Shown here piece after piece: positions 15,653 through 24,250 of a stretch of DNA of 42,003 nucleotides (positions are counted from its first letter, which is position 1; the number at the start of each line of letters is the position of its first letter). Source of the stretch: Paracoccus sp. IB05 (GTDB taxonomy: Bacteria; Pseudomonadota; Alphaproteobacteria; Rhodobacterales; Rhodobacteraceae); the NCBI RefSeq assembly GCF_016405985.1, contig NZ_JAEFCF010000047.1, positions 1-42,003 of the forward strand, written 5' to 3'. The notes beneath the pieces are model-generated. The model saw only the letters and a program-made list of their open reading frames with translations. It did not search any database and was not told the origin of the DNA. The position numbers and the translations under genes are program-made.

Positions 15653-16489
15653 ATGGAACTCACCACCGGCGCCATCCTTCGTTGCATCACCAACACCAGC
15701 CTGTCGACAGCCGCGCACAAGCTCGCCACCCTCATCCTCGACGGCATTGCCTGGAAGGATGGCTACAATGGCCTTCCGCGCGGGACCGCAGCCTTTGCGC
15801 TCGTAGATCTCGCCGAGAGGATGGATGTCTCGCGCCAGTATCTGCACACCTTGCTGAATGAGTTGGCAGCTTCAGGGCTGCGCCTCGTCCGCCACAGGGG
15901 GCGCGGGAACTTGGCCCCCTGGCTCTTCCGCTTCGCCGGCTGTGATGAGACTGACCGCGAGGAGAAGGTGTCAACCACAGATGACACCGCTCTATATAAG
16001 GAAGATTCAAACAAAAATGTATTCTTCGGAACGATAAGGGTGTATTGTGAAAAGCAAGCCACATCGCCTCGATGGTTGGCGCTGATCAGTAAGGCTAAGG
16101 CCACCCTGCCCTGCCACAGCGCAGACAGTCGCTACATCTGGGACAGGTTCCGGGAGTTCAACCGGCGGCGCGGCTATGAGGCGGTGCCGGCAGGCTATCT
16201 GCTCGGGTTCATGCGGAAATGGCGGGTGCAGGGAATGGGCCACACACCGGTAGTTGTAGAGTGCTCGGTGCCGGGCATCAGCCCGCTCCAGCAGGAACTA
16301 CAAAGCCTCATCGCTCGGGCACCCTTTGCCAATCGACATTTCCACGAAATCGATTTGAAGCGAATGATCGGAGAGAAGCGATACCACGCACAACTTGCGG
16401 AGATCCGAGAGAGATTTAGCTGCTCAGAGTTCCAGGCGAGGCTCGCTCTTCATGGAAAAGCCGTCGCGTCCGCAACCATATCCAGATGA
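15653..16489 (+). CDS. Winged-helix protein, possible plasmid regulator or replication factor
   Basis: A 278-aa protein. Residues ~1-85 form a winged helix-turn-helix: a helical start (TGAILRCITNTSLSTAAHKL), a recognition region ALVDLAERMDVSRQYLHTLL and a wing RLVRHRGRG. The C-terminal half (DRFREFNRRRGYEAVPAGYL, RMIGEKRYHAQLAEIRERFS) is helical and basic. It may be a DNA-binding regulator or a replication initiator; I cannot choose. Start: ATG at 15653 with GGAGA upstream; a TTG at 15614 is possible. The linker at about 15990-16050 is notably AT rich compared with the rest. The related inverted repeat just upstream suggests it controls itself and the virB operon. Confidence 0.55.
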   Translation: MELTTGAILRCITNTSLSTAAHKLATLILDGIAWKDGYNGLPRGTAAFALVDLAERMDVSRQYLHTLLNELAASGLRLVRHRGRGNLAPWLFRFAGCDETDREEKVSTTDDTALYKEDSNKNVFFGTIRVYCEKQATSPRWLALISKAKATLPCHSADSRYIWDRFREFNRRRGYEAVPAGYLLGFMRKWRVQGMGHTPVVVECSVPGISPLQQELQSLIARAPFANRHFHEIDLKRMIGEKRYHAQLAEIRERFSCSEFQARLALHGKAVASATISR

Positions 16490-16651
16490 ATCTGCGGGCA
16501 CATACCCTCGCCCTTCGGCAAGGCCAAACTCATGCGTTCGACAACACAACAATGAGCGAGCCCACTCGATTGCAAACGACCGAGTGCCCTCTGGCGGCAA
16601 AGGCATTATCGTGTTGTCATTCCGGCATTGGCCTGTCGCCGGGCCAAGCCA

Positions 16652-17212
16652 TCATCCGCTCACGTCATCGCCAAGGCCGGCGATATGCTCGGCGAGTGTG
16701 GCCTCGACGTCATCGAGAAACGTGATCCATGCGCCTTCTTCGTCGATGCCATTGATCCGCATCAGGAACAGCCCTTCAACCGCCAGAAAGGCCACGCGCG
16801 CCGCCCGCGCCCGGTGCGAGGGGCCGTCAAGGCGGCCGAACATCCCCTGATACCAGTCCCGCGTCTCTTGCTGATGCACCGGATCTTTGAGGGAACTGAT
16901 CAGCAGGCCCGCCATTTTGGCGTTCATCAACTGCTGCGAGGCCCGGGTGGCCGCTATGTAACGGCGAACGAAGTCAACCGGGTCGTCCGGTAGCGGCTCT
17001 GCCAACAGAGCATCGAACTGTTGGTTCCAGCGGTCGACCAGGCTCCGCACCAGATCTTCCTTTGAGGTAAAGGAGTACTGCACCCCGCCTTTGGAAATGC
17101 CTGCCGCTTGGGCCAGCGCGCCGATGGTCAGCGCCGGCGCGCCGCCGCTGCGCACCAGTTCCTCGGCGATATCAAGCAGCTTTTCACGGGTGATCGTCGG
17201 CTTTCTGCCCAA
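16652..17212 (-). CDS. TetR-family repressor of the efflux gene
   Basis: A ~186-aa TetR family regulator. The N-terminal helix-turn-helix is ALTIGALAQAAGISKGGVQYSFTSKEDLV, followed by an all-helical ligand domain. The open frame reaches 17296, but that would overlap the start of the divergent MFS gene and the operator. The TTG at 17212 (GRKPTITREKLLDIAEELV) gives the normal TetR N-terminus with GAGGG upstream, so I chose it. It most likely represses the adjacent MFS pump and itself through the site at 17246-17259. Confidence 0.85.
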   Translation of the reverse strand: MGRKPTITREKLLDIAEELVRSGGAPALTIGALAQAAGISKGGVQYSFTSKEDLVRSLVDRWNQQFDALLAEPLPDDPVDFVRRYIAATRASQQLMNAKMAGLLISSLKDPVHQQETRDWYQGMFGRLDGPSHRARAARVAFLAVEGLFLMRINGIDEEGAWITFLDDVEATLAEHIAGLGDDVSG

Positions 17213-17245
17213 GTTCCCTGGCCCTCGCAGATTCTTGTTGAAAAC

Positions 17246-17259
17246 AATACGACCGTATT
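17246..17259. promoter_or_regulatory. Probable TetR operator
   Basis: AATACG-AC-CGTATT is a perfect 6-bp inverted repeat in the short region between the divergent TetR and MFS genes, 36 bases before the MFS start. Position and symmetry fit a TetR dimer site. Confidence 0.6.
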
Positions 17260-17294
17260 TATATGAGACCTGCGAAGTGAAGCCAAGGTGAATC

Positions 17295-18812
17295 ATGTCT
17301 GTCCGTCAACCCGACCCGAAACGCTGGCTGGTGCTGCTGGCGGTGATGCTGGCATTCCTGCCGGTCGTGCTGGACATGACAATTCTGCATGTCGCTGTGC
17401 CCAGCCTGACCCAGGCGCTGGCCGCCTCCAGCACTCAGGTGCTGTGGGTGATCGACATCTATCCGCTGCTTATGGCTGGCCTTCTGGTGCCGATGGGGAC
17501 CCTGGCGGACCGGATCGGCAACCGGCGCATCCTGCTGACCGGGCTGGTGATCTTTGGCTTCGCCTCGGCTTTCGCGGCCTTTGCCCCCAATGCGCCGGTG
17601 CTGATCACGGCGCGGATGCTGCTGGCGCTCGGCGGCTCGATGATCATGCCCTGCGTACTGGGGATCATCCGCCGCACCTTCGAGGATGAGAAGGAACGCG
17701 GTCTGGCACTTGGTCTCTGGGGCACGGTCGGCGCGGCGGGGGCGGCGGTTGGCCCGCTGATCGGCGGCGCGCTGCTGGAGCATTTCTGGTGGGGTTCCGT
17801 CTTTCTGATCAATATCCCGGTGATGGTGGTTGTCGTGGCCGCCTGCTGGCTGCTTCTGCCCCGGCAAGAGGCAACTACCCCGGGTCACTGGGCTATCGGG
17901 CAGGCGCTTTTGCTGATTTTCGGCATGATCGCCACGGTTTACGCGATCAAGGCCGGGTTCGGTGCAAAGCAGTCGCTGCCTGTCGTGCTGGCGGTGCTGG
18001 CACTCGGGTTGGGCCTGTTGACGCTTTTCGCCCGCAAGCAGATGAACGCCGCCGAGCCCATGCTGGATCTGTCGCTGTTCTCGCATCCGGCCATTCTGGC
18101 GGGGATGGTCATGGCGATGGTGGCCAGCGGATCGCTGGCAGGGGTCGAACTGACGCTGGCGCAAGAGCTGCAATATGTGCTGGACAAAACCCCGCTGCAG
18201 GCCGGGATCTTCTTGATCCCGATCATGGTGGCGGCGGCAGTTGGCGGACCGGTGGCGGGTTGGCTCTCGGCCCGGTTCGGCCTGCGCGCGGTGGCCAGCC
18301 TGTCGATGGCGGTGTCGTCAGGCGCGCTGGCCTGGCTGGCGCTGAGCGACTTCCACACACCGGGGCTGGCGGTACCGATGGTGTTGGCGGTGCTGGGCCT
18401 CGCGCTCTCCATCGGACTGACAGCCTCGTCCATTGCCATCATGGGCTCAGTGGAGGCCAGCAAGGGCGGCGCGGCAGGTTCGCTTGAGGCGACCGGCTAT
18501 GAACTGGGCACCGGACTGGGCATCACCTTCTTTGGTGTCTTCATGTCGGTGGTCTATGGACGGCATTTCGATGCCCCTGCGGCGCTCGCGGCGGAACAGG
18601 TGGCACAGGCGACCCGTTCGATCGGGGACAGCTATCTGGTAGCCCGCGATCTGGCACCGGGTCAGGGCGAGGCGGTGATTGCCGCCGGCAAGGCGGCATT
18701 TTCCGCCACCCATTCAGTGCTGCTGCTGACCGCTGCCGCGCTGATCGGTGCGCTGGCGGTGCTGGTGTTCGTCCTGCTGGCAAAGGTGAAAAGCGGCGCT
18801 TCGAACCACTGA
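17295..18812 (+). CDS. MFS multidrug efflux pump, DHA2 (SmvA/EmrB-like)
   Basis: A 505-aa major facilitator with about 14 membrane helices, the DHA2 drug:proton antiporter layout. N-terminal features are VVLDMTILHVAVPSLTQAL, the TQVLWVIDIYPLLMAGLLVP segment, the loop 2-3 motif GTLADRIGNRRIL, and the motif C-like GAAVGPLIGGALLEHFWWGS. Closest in feel to SmvA, which exports methyl viologen and cationic biocides. Start: ATG at 17295 (a GTG-free, clean N-terminus). Regulated by the divergent TetR. The compound exported here is unknown. Confidence 0.9.
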   Translation: MSVRQPDPKRWLVLLAVMLAFLPVVLDMTILHVAVPSLTQALAASSTQVLWVIDIYPLLMAGLLVPMGTLADRIGNRRILLTGLVIFGFASAFAAFAPNAPVLITARMLLALGGSMIMPCVLGIIRRTFEDEKERGLALGLWGTVGAAGAAVGPLIGGALLEHFWWGSVFLINIPVMVVVVAACWLLLPRQEATTPGHWAIGQALLLIFGMIATVYAIKAGFGAKQSLPVVLAVLALGLGLLTLFARKQMNAAEPMLDLSLFSHPAILAGMVMAMVASGSLAGVELTLAQELQYVLDKTPLQAGIFLIPIMVAAAVGGPVAGWLSARFGLRAVASLSMAVSSGALAWLALSDFHTPGLAVPMVLAVLGLALSIGLTASSIAIMGSVEASKGGAAGSLEATGYELGTGLGITFFGVFMSVVYGRHFDAPAALAAEQVAQATRSIGDSYLVARDLAPGQGEAVIAAGKAAFSATHSVLLLTAAALIGALAVLVFVLLAKVKSGASNH

Positions 18813-18822
18813 TATCTTATCA

Positions 18823-18847
18823 GCGGGGGCGCATTCTGCGCCCCCGC
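18823..18847. terminator. GC-rich hairpin between convergent genes
   Basis: GCGGGGGCGCA and TGCGCCCCCGC form a perfect 11-bp stem with a TTC loop, between the convergent MFS and MliC-like genes. It could serve both directions, though no T-run is present. Confidence 0.65.
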
Positions 18848-18855
18848 CCGACCAA

Positions 18856-19218
18856 TCAGTCCGCCGCCGGCAAATCCGCCGAGACGCAGTCTTTGAGGCT
18901 GCCCTCTTCCAGCTCATCCTCAAGCGTCGCGGTCTCGCCCTTTGACCACCAGACATACGGGCCCGAGGCATAGCGCGCCCCCGAGCCTGAGACGACATTG
19001 ACGAAGATGCGCTGCTCGCCGTCGATGGGCAGCAGGGCCAGCGCATTGGCCCCGGCATTGACATATTGTACCTGAAACGGCTCGCCCCCGGCGCAACTGT
19101 AGGTCGCCGTGATCACCGTGCTGGTCGCGCCGGTTTGCAGCGGGATCGACAGCGAGACCTCCGCATGAGCGGTGCCAGCGATCATTGTCGCAACGAGGGT
19201 CGGAATAACTGCGCGCAT
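18856..19218 (-). CDS. MliC/PliC-like lysozyme inhibitor
   Basis: A 120-aa periplasmic protein with signal peptide MRAVIPTLVATMIAGTAHA. The mature domain has the MliC pattern: ITATYSCAGGEPFQVQYVN, then GSGARYASGPYVWWSKGETA, where the SGxxY and K regions insert into the lysozyme active site. Two cysteines (YSC and KDC) probably form the family disulfide. No lipobox, so it is the soluble form. The ATG at 19218 is 8 bases from AAGGAG; a TTG two codons earlier is less likely. The role is protection of peptidoglycan from c-type lysozyme, or moderation of the island's own muramidases. Confidence 0.8.
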   Translation of the reverse strand: MRAVIPTLVATMIAGTAHAEVSLSIPLQTGATSTVITATYSCAGGEPFQVQYVNAGANALALLPIDGEQRIFVNVVSGSGARYASGPYVWWSKGETATLEDELEEGSLKDCVSADLPAAD

Positions 19219-19275
19219 TGTCAAAACTCCTTACACTGCAGCCGGGCTTATGGCACCGCCCCGGCTGCCCACAAA

Positions 19276-19623
19276 TCACGAACAGCTGTTCGCGGCGGCG
19301 ACAATATAGCTGCCGACCTGCTTTGCGGCGATTTCTGCCTCACTTTCCAGCCGGATATGACGGCGCAACTTGCCCTTGCCCTCAAGCACCGTGAGGGGAT
19401 CCGCAAGTGCATGACCTGCACTGAATTCGACCGTCACATGCGATCTATAGGCGAAGATGCCGCAGAAAGGGCGCGGCGCGGCAAAAAGAATACCGCCATA
19501 TTTGAATTCCTCGGAAACGCTCGGCCCCGCTGCCAGCGCAAGTTGCCGCAAAGTGCGGACAATCGGGTAAAGCTCACCGGCAGTCAGGCGCAGATCTTCC
19601 AGATACTGTGTAATCTTGTCCAT
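19276..19623 (-). CDS. DUF1801 (YdhG-like) family protein
   Basis: A 115-aa cytoplasmic protein with the DUF1801/YdhG pattern: an N-terminal helix (MDKITQYLEDLRLTAGELYPIV), a central ...FKYGGILFAAPRPFCGIFAYRSHVTVEF region and the C-terminal RRHIRLESEAEIAA helix. Related to Bacillus FdhG-type frataxin-like proteins, but the function in proteobacteria is not established. It is divergent from the ClbS-like gene, 143 bases away. Confidence 0.7.
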   Translation of the reverse strand: MDKITQYLEDLRLTAGELYPIVRTLRQLALAAGPSVSEEFKYGGILFAAPRPFCGIFAYRSHVTVEFSAGHALADPLTVLEGKGKLRRHIRLESEAEIAAKQVGSYIVAAANSCS

Positions 19624-19766
19624 GATGCGCTTTCAGGTGCTCTCGTCTGGCCAATCTGGTGTGCCGGATTGCGCCAGATCATTGCAGCGGGCTGACCCGC
19701 GCTGCAAGGTTGGCATTGAAGGGGCACATCCCCTTCGCCGCTGAAATCATACGGAAGGCATACAGG

Positions 19767-20273
19767 ATGGCCGTTCCTCAGTCCCGGGATACGTTGCTCG
19801 CCGCCATAGATACGACGTTCGAGAGACTTATCACCGATCTCAAGCGTGTGCCGCCACCGCTGGCCCGCGACGCTTCGCTCGACGGGCATGTTACGGGCAC
19901 GCGCATGAGCCCGGCCGATCTGGTGGCCTATCTGATCGGCTGGAACGAGTTGGTGCTGAAATGGCTCGACCTAGATGATCGAGGCGAGGCACCAGATTTC
20001 CCGGAGACCGGATTTCAATGGAACCAGCTTGGACTGCTGGCGCAGAAATTTTACGCAGATCACGCCGAAGCAGACTGGCCAGCACTGCTCTTGCGGCTGA
20101 AGGCGGCCAAAGTGCGGCTGTCCGCGACGATCAAGGCGCGCTCGAATGAGGACCTTTATGGCAGGCCGTGGTATGGCAAGTGGACGAAGGGCCGGATGAT
20201 CCAGTTCAATACGTCCTCTCCCTATACCAATGCGCGTGGCAGGATACGCAGTTGGATGCGACAACAGGACTGA
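19767..20273 (+). CDS. ClbS/DfsB-like four-helix protein (DUF1706)
   Basis: A 168-aa protein matching the ClbS/DfsB family: SRDTLLAAIDTTFERLITDL, GTRMSPADLVAYLIGWNELVLKWL, PDFPETGFQWNQLGLLAQKFY and a C-terminal SSPYTNARGRIRSWMR. ClbS protects colibactin producers by hydrolysing the cyclopropane warhead; most relatives are uncharacterised DinB-like proteins. The ATG at 19767 follows GGAAGG; the frame extends to 19659 without homology. The hydrolase gene starts 4 bases after its stop, so the two are co-transcribed and possibly cooperate in detoxification. Confidence 0.75.
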   Translation: MAVPQSRDTLLAAIDTTFERLITDLKRVPPPLARDASLDGHVTGTRMSPADLVAYLIGWNELVLKWLDLDDRGEAPDFPETGFQWNQLGLLAQKFYADHAEADWPALLLRLKAAKVRLSATIKARSNEDLYGRPWYGKWTKGRMIQFNTSSPYTNARGRIRSWMRQQD

Positions 20274-20276
20274 GCG

Positions 20277-21044
20277 ATGACACGCGCCTACAACATTGGG
20301 AAAGCTTTCGCCCCTTCGCGTGAGGTGGGCGTGGGGCTGGAGCTTGTGATCGCAACACCGCCCGGCAATGGCCCCTTTCCGGCAATGATCTTCAACCATG
20401 GCTCCACCGGGCGCGGGCTGAATGAGGCCGTCTTCCGGCGCACGATCAGCCCTGCCGTGATCGCGGGATACTTCGCACAGCGCGGCTGGATGACGATTTT
20501 CCCGCAGCGGCGCGGCAGGGGGAAATCCGGCGGCGCCTATGGCGAAGGACTGGCCCCCGCTGGCGGCTATTCCTGTGATGTTGCTGTCGCCCTGGCCGGG
20601 TTTGAGCGCGCGGTCGAGGATATAGACGACGTGATGGCGCATCTTCCTGCGCTTGCGCGCGCCGATACGGAGCGGCTGGCTATCGGCGGGGTGTCGTGGG
20701 GCGGGATCCTCGCCATTGCCTATGCGGGTATGCGGCCGGGGCTGTTCAGGGCAGCGATCAATTTCAACGGCGGCTGGCTCGGGCGGGCCTGCCCGGGCCA
20801 TGAGGTGTTGAACCCGCAGCTTTTTCGCCGAGGTGCCAGCGCCGGCATTCCGACGCTTTGGCTGCATGGCAGCCAAGACCCCTATTACAGCATCGGCCAT
20901 TGCCGCGAAAACCATGGGCAGTTTCTGGCGGCTGGTGGACAGGGCCAGTTCGTCGCGGCCCGGGCCGGTCATGGGCTGATGTTCAAACCTGCGCTGTGGC
21001 AGCTCCATCTTGACCACATGCTGAACGCTCCGACCGCGCATTGA
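20277..21044 (+). CDS. Alpha/beta hydrolase (dienelactone-hydrolase-like)
   Basis: A 255-aa alpha/beta hydrolase. Oxyanion region FNHGSTGRG, nucleophile Ser140 in GGVSWGG, acid Asp201 in HGSQDPYY and His232 in AGHGLMF give a complete catalytic triad. No signal peptide. Substrate unknown; coupling to the ClbS/DfsB-like gene hints at hydrolysis of a reactive metabolite or ester. A fairly certain fold with an open function. Confidence 0.8.
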   Translation: MTRAYNIGKAFAPSREVGVGLELVIATPPGNGPFPAMIFNHGSTGRGLNEAVFRRTISPAVIAGYFAQRGWMTIFPQRRGRGKSGGAYGEGLAPAGGYSCDVAVALAGFERAVEDIDDVMAHLPALARADTERLAIGGVSWGGILAIAYAGMRPGLFRAAINFNGGWLGRACPGHEVLNPQLFRRGASAGIPTLWLHGSQDPYYSIGHCRENHGQFLAAGGQGQFVAARAGHGLMFKPALWQLHLDHMLNAPTAH

Positions 21045-21970
21045 GCGCTTGTTAGGTGTCGCACTCTTGCCAGAAACTCCCCAAGCGCGAACAGGGCAGA
21101 CAAGGTCTGGATGAAAACGACGATTGCCACGCCGAAGGCCCGGTAACGATGACACACCACTCCGCAGGAAAAGTCGTTCAGAAGGGCGTGCAGTGTGACG
21201 CAACAGCCCAGCCAATGAGCTAAAGAAACAAACTCGCTGTCGCTAGCACCAAACCTCACCGCATCTCCCGCAATGTCACAAAGGGCTGCAAGCGGGATGG
21301 CGGAAGCACGGGGTGGCGGCCGCCGCGAACCTAAGAAAGAGGTCAGGCATGCCTATCGCCGCGTACCGTTCTGTCGCTTCGCTTTCGAAGAGTCAGACAG
21401 AGATAGATATTAAAGCGAGAAGCTCCACCTCCTGGATTTGCGGCGGAGATCCTGCTCGAGTGCTACTTCTGCAACGACGTTGGCGACAGATCTTGCCTCG
21501 ATTTTACGGTTGCGATTCCATCCCGCCTGTGCCCCCATCAGACGTCAGGCGGCGTAGTTTCATTCGGCGATCGTCACGGCCGGGAAGCCTGAAAGGGTCC
21601 GCCGACGCCATATCAGAGGGAGACCATGGCACCCCACTATCGGCGCATTGTCGGCTGTGCTCGCGCAGCGCCAGGTTCCCCTTGAACCGATTGTCAGGTT
21701 ACTGGCCGTCGCGGAGCATTTCATGTCTTGCCGCTGGCTGAGTTGGAACGTCCGGTCAAGCTCATAAGAGGCAGCATAACCGGCTTGGATTATGGGAGGT
21801 TTGAGCTTGCAACGGGTTAGATTTCAGCACAGTTATTCGGCCTGCTGCACCATGAGTAGAAAATCAGTGGAGAGAAACAGAGGTCGCATGCGAGAAGGCC
21901 CATTTGCCAATAGTTGACGATTAGTCCTATCCTCACTTTCAAAGATTCACTTGAGATAGGGTCGACCTTA
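21045..21970. other. 926-base gap before the defence island
   Basis: No supportable gene, tRNA or insertion-sequence end. Open frames at 20969-21259 (minus, hydrophobic) and 21313-21741 (plus) have no recognisable family. The gap separates high-GC cargo genes from the compositionally different defence block, so it may be the left junction of the island, but I saw no direct repeat that would mark an attachment site. Confidence 0.4.
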
Positions 21971-24250
21971 ATGATCTTCGTAGATCGTGGCGCTGTTCCA
22001 AATCCACTTCTAGATTCGCCCCTTGCTGCTCAAGCAGCGCGCGAGCTTGAAAGGGCGCGGGCGGTAATATCCACTGGCTCACTCCAGCGTCGGGTTGAAT
22101 TTTCGGCTTATAAACACCCGACGATCAAGGCCGCGCTAAATGTTCTTTTCCACGAGAAATGCGCCTATTGCGAAACCCCATTGGTCAGTGCGATGGGCGA
22201 CATCGAGCAGTTCCGACCGAAATCCGGAGTATCCGAAGCTAACGGTCATCCCGGTTATTGGTGGCTCGCCGTAACGTGGGAAAACCTTTTAATCGCTTGT
22301 CAGTACTGCAATCGCTTGGCGAAGGCGGAAATAGGTGAGGGTGGTCGCTCCGAGTCGATCGGCAAAGCGAACCGATTTCCACTCCTCGACGAAAATAAGC
22401 GAGCTCGCGAGCCTGACGATGATATCAACCTCGAACAGCCCTTACTGCTCGATCCCACGCTTGATAACCCGTCCCCGCACCTGACCTTTGCAGAAGATGG
22501 CCAAGTCTTCAGTGAAACGGAACGAGGGAATGCGACCATCTCGATCTTGGGCCTTAATCGGCTCAGTCTTCTTCAGCAGCGACGTGGCACTGCGGCGCGA
22601 TATCGTTCTCTCTTCGCCTACGCGCTTTCGTCGTTGTCCAGCGGCGACGGCGAGGCATCCAGGCTCGTCCGAGAGTTGATTGAGATGACTTCGAGCAGTG
22701 CGCCCTACGCGGGTATGGTGCGCCAGTTCCTGCAACGCGATCGAGCGCAGTTGGAGACGAAGCAGGTTGTCATCCCTATCCCGAGCTCTGTGGACCAAGG
22801 GTCTTTGGCAGCGACGTCTATGAGGGTGAAGCGTGCGGTTCGATCGACCAACGCGTTTCGTCAGCGAATGGCCAACTACTCGCTAGCCGACGATGAGGGC
22901 GTCCGCAAATATAAGTCACAGCGACGCGCAATCGAGACAATTGCAATCCGGAACGTACGTGCGATCAGTAGCTTCGACATAAACTTGCAGGCCCTCGGCA
23001 CGGGGGCTGGTAGGTGGCTCATGCTGCTTGGTGAGAACGGCACGGGTAAAAGCACGGTACTTCAAGCAATTGCATTGGTGCTTGGTGGATCTGAATATGT
23101 CTCGAAACTTATCAAAGAAAATCGAATGTCCATCAGCGACCTCGTTCGGTTTCGATGCCGTTCCGGTGAGGTCGCCGTTAAGCTGAGTGGCTTTGATGTT
23201 CCTCACCGCCTCAGAATATTTAGAGATCGTCTGGAATTCATTAGTCCAGGGAAGAAAGTTGTTACCATCACTGCTGATGGAGAGATCGCCGGAGCCAGCG
23301 GAGCACCTCAGACCGTCATCGCTGGATATGGAGCGATCCGCCTGCCATCGCGACGTCAAAATGACGTCGCATTCGGCGGTGAATTCTCTAGGCTGGAAAA
23401 CCTCTTTGACCCATTCGCCCCGTTGATAGATGCACAACGTTGGCTGAACGGACTCAGCCGAAAAGATTTCGATCATACAGCCATTGTTCTCAAGGACTTA
23501 CTCTCGATCGATGTCGAAGCGAAGCTCGTAAGAAGCAAGGGGCGGGTCGCAGTGCACACATCCGGGGCAACGGTGTCCCTTGCCAATCTCAGCGTTGGCT
23601 ATCAAACTGTAGTCGCGCTGGCTGCGGACATACTCGAAATCCTCTCGCGAGTTTGGCCGAACCGAATGGACGCCGAAGGCATAGTGCTGATCGACGAACT
23701 CGACGCCCATCTTCATCCCACGTGGCAGATGCAGATCGTTAGTTCACTGCGTCGGGCCCTGCCGTTCGTTCAATTCATCAGTACCACCCACCAGCCACTT
23801 TGCCTGCGCGGCCTCTATGAAGGTGAGGTCGTGGTCATGCACCGCCGTCAGAATCATCAGATCGAAGTGATTACCGATTTACCGTCTCCAGCCGACTTTA
23901 GGGTCGACCAACTCCTGACCTCGTCCTTCTTCGGTCTGAGTTCCACCGTCGACCCCAACACAGAACGGCTCTTTGATCGCTACTATGCGCTGCTGGCCTT
24001 AGACGTGCGCACCGACACCGAAAAGGCAGAGCTTGCCCAACTCACCTCCGACCTAGCGACACGAAAACAATTCGGGTCCACGCTTAGAGAAGGGCTCTAC
24101 CTTGAAGCAATTGATCAAGTTTTGGCACGGAGAAAGGTAATGCCAGAGATCTCGACCGAAGAGGTACGAGAGGAAGCGGTTAATGAAATCTCAGCGATCT
24201 GGCACCGCCTCACTTCGGACGTCGTATCAAGCGGTGGAGGCACGGCTTGA
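21971..24250 (+). CDS. HNH-AAA ATPase fusion, Septu/PtuA-like defence protein
   Basis: A 759-aa protein. Residues ~60-200 are a TIGR02646/PtuB-type HNH domain: CAYC (C64, C67), DIEQFRPK and LIACQYCNR. Residues ~330-640 are an SMC/RecF-like ATPase: Walker A GENGTGKST (354-362), signature-like NLSVGYQ, Walker B GIVLIDELDAHLHP (Asp575-Glu576) and H-loop STTHQP. In the HNH domain, the position usually holding the catalytic His is Gln80, whereas the next gene keeps His there; the fused nuclease may be inactive or a DNA-binding module. Start: ATG at 21971; a TTG upstream adds 19 residues without homology. The stop overlaps the next gene by 4 bases. In Septu, PtuA is the ATPase and PtuB the nuclease; here one HNH is fused to the ATPase and a second stands alone. 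Confidence 0.75.
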   Translation: MIFVDRGAVPNPLLDSPLAAQAARELERARAVISTGSLQRRVEFSAYKHPTIKAALNVLFHEKCAYCETPLVSAMGDIEQFRPKSGVSEANGHPGYWWLAVTWENLLIACQYCNRLAKAEIGEGGRSESIGKANRFPLLDENKRAREPDDDINLEQPLLLDPTLDNPSPHLTFAEDGQVFSETERGNATISILGLNRLSLLQQRRGTAARYRSLFAYALSSLSSGDGEASRLVRELIEMTSSSAPYAGMVRQFLQRDRAQLETKQVVIPIPSSVDQGSLAATSMRVKRAVRSTNAFRQRMANYSLADDEGVRKYKSQRRAIETIAIRNVRAISSFDINLQALGTGAGRWLMLLGENGTGKSTVLQAIALVLGGSEYVSKLIKENRMSISDLVRFRCRSGEVAVKLSGFDVPHRLRIFRDRLEFISPGKKVVTITADGEIAGASGAPQTVIAGYGAIRLPSRRQNDVAFGGEFSRLENLFDPFAPLIDAQRWLNGLSRKDFDHTAIVLKDLLSIDVEAKLVRSKGRVAVHTSGATVSLANLSVGYQTVVALAADILEILSRVWPNRMDAEGIVLIDELDAHLHPTWQMQIVSSLRRALPFVQFISTTHQPLCLRGLYEGEVVVMHRRQNHQIEVITDLPSPADFRVDQLLTSSFFGLSSTVDPNTERLFDRYYALLALDVRTDTEKAELAQLTSDLATRKQFGSTLREGLYLEAIDQVLARRKVMPEISTEEVREEAVNEISAIWHRLTSDVVSSGGGTA

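Noticed and set aside
19971-21215. A 414-codon minus-strand frame opposite the ClbS-like and hydrolase genes
   Set aside because: Arg/Pro/His-rich translation without fold-like features; the plus-strand genes carry clear motifs.
20969-21259. A hydrophobic 96-codon minus-strand frame that resembles a membrane protein fragment
   Set aside because: Overlaps the hydrolase end, has no ribosome site that I can see and matches no family; could be chance.
21313-21741. A 142-codon plus-strand frame in the gap before the defence island, considered as a transposase remnant
   Set aside because: No DDE, HTH or terminal inverted repeats recognised, and other frames there are equally unconvincing.
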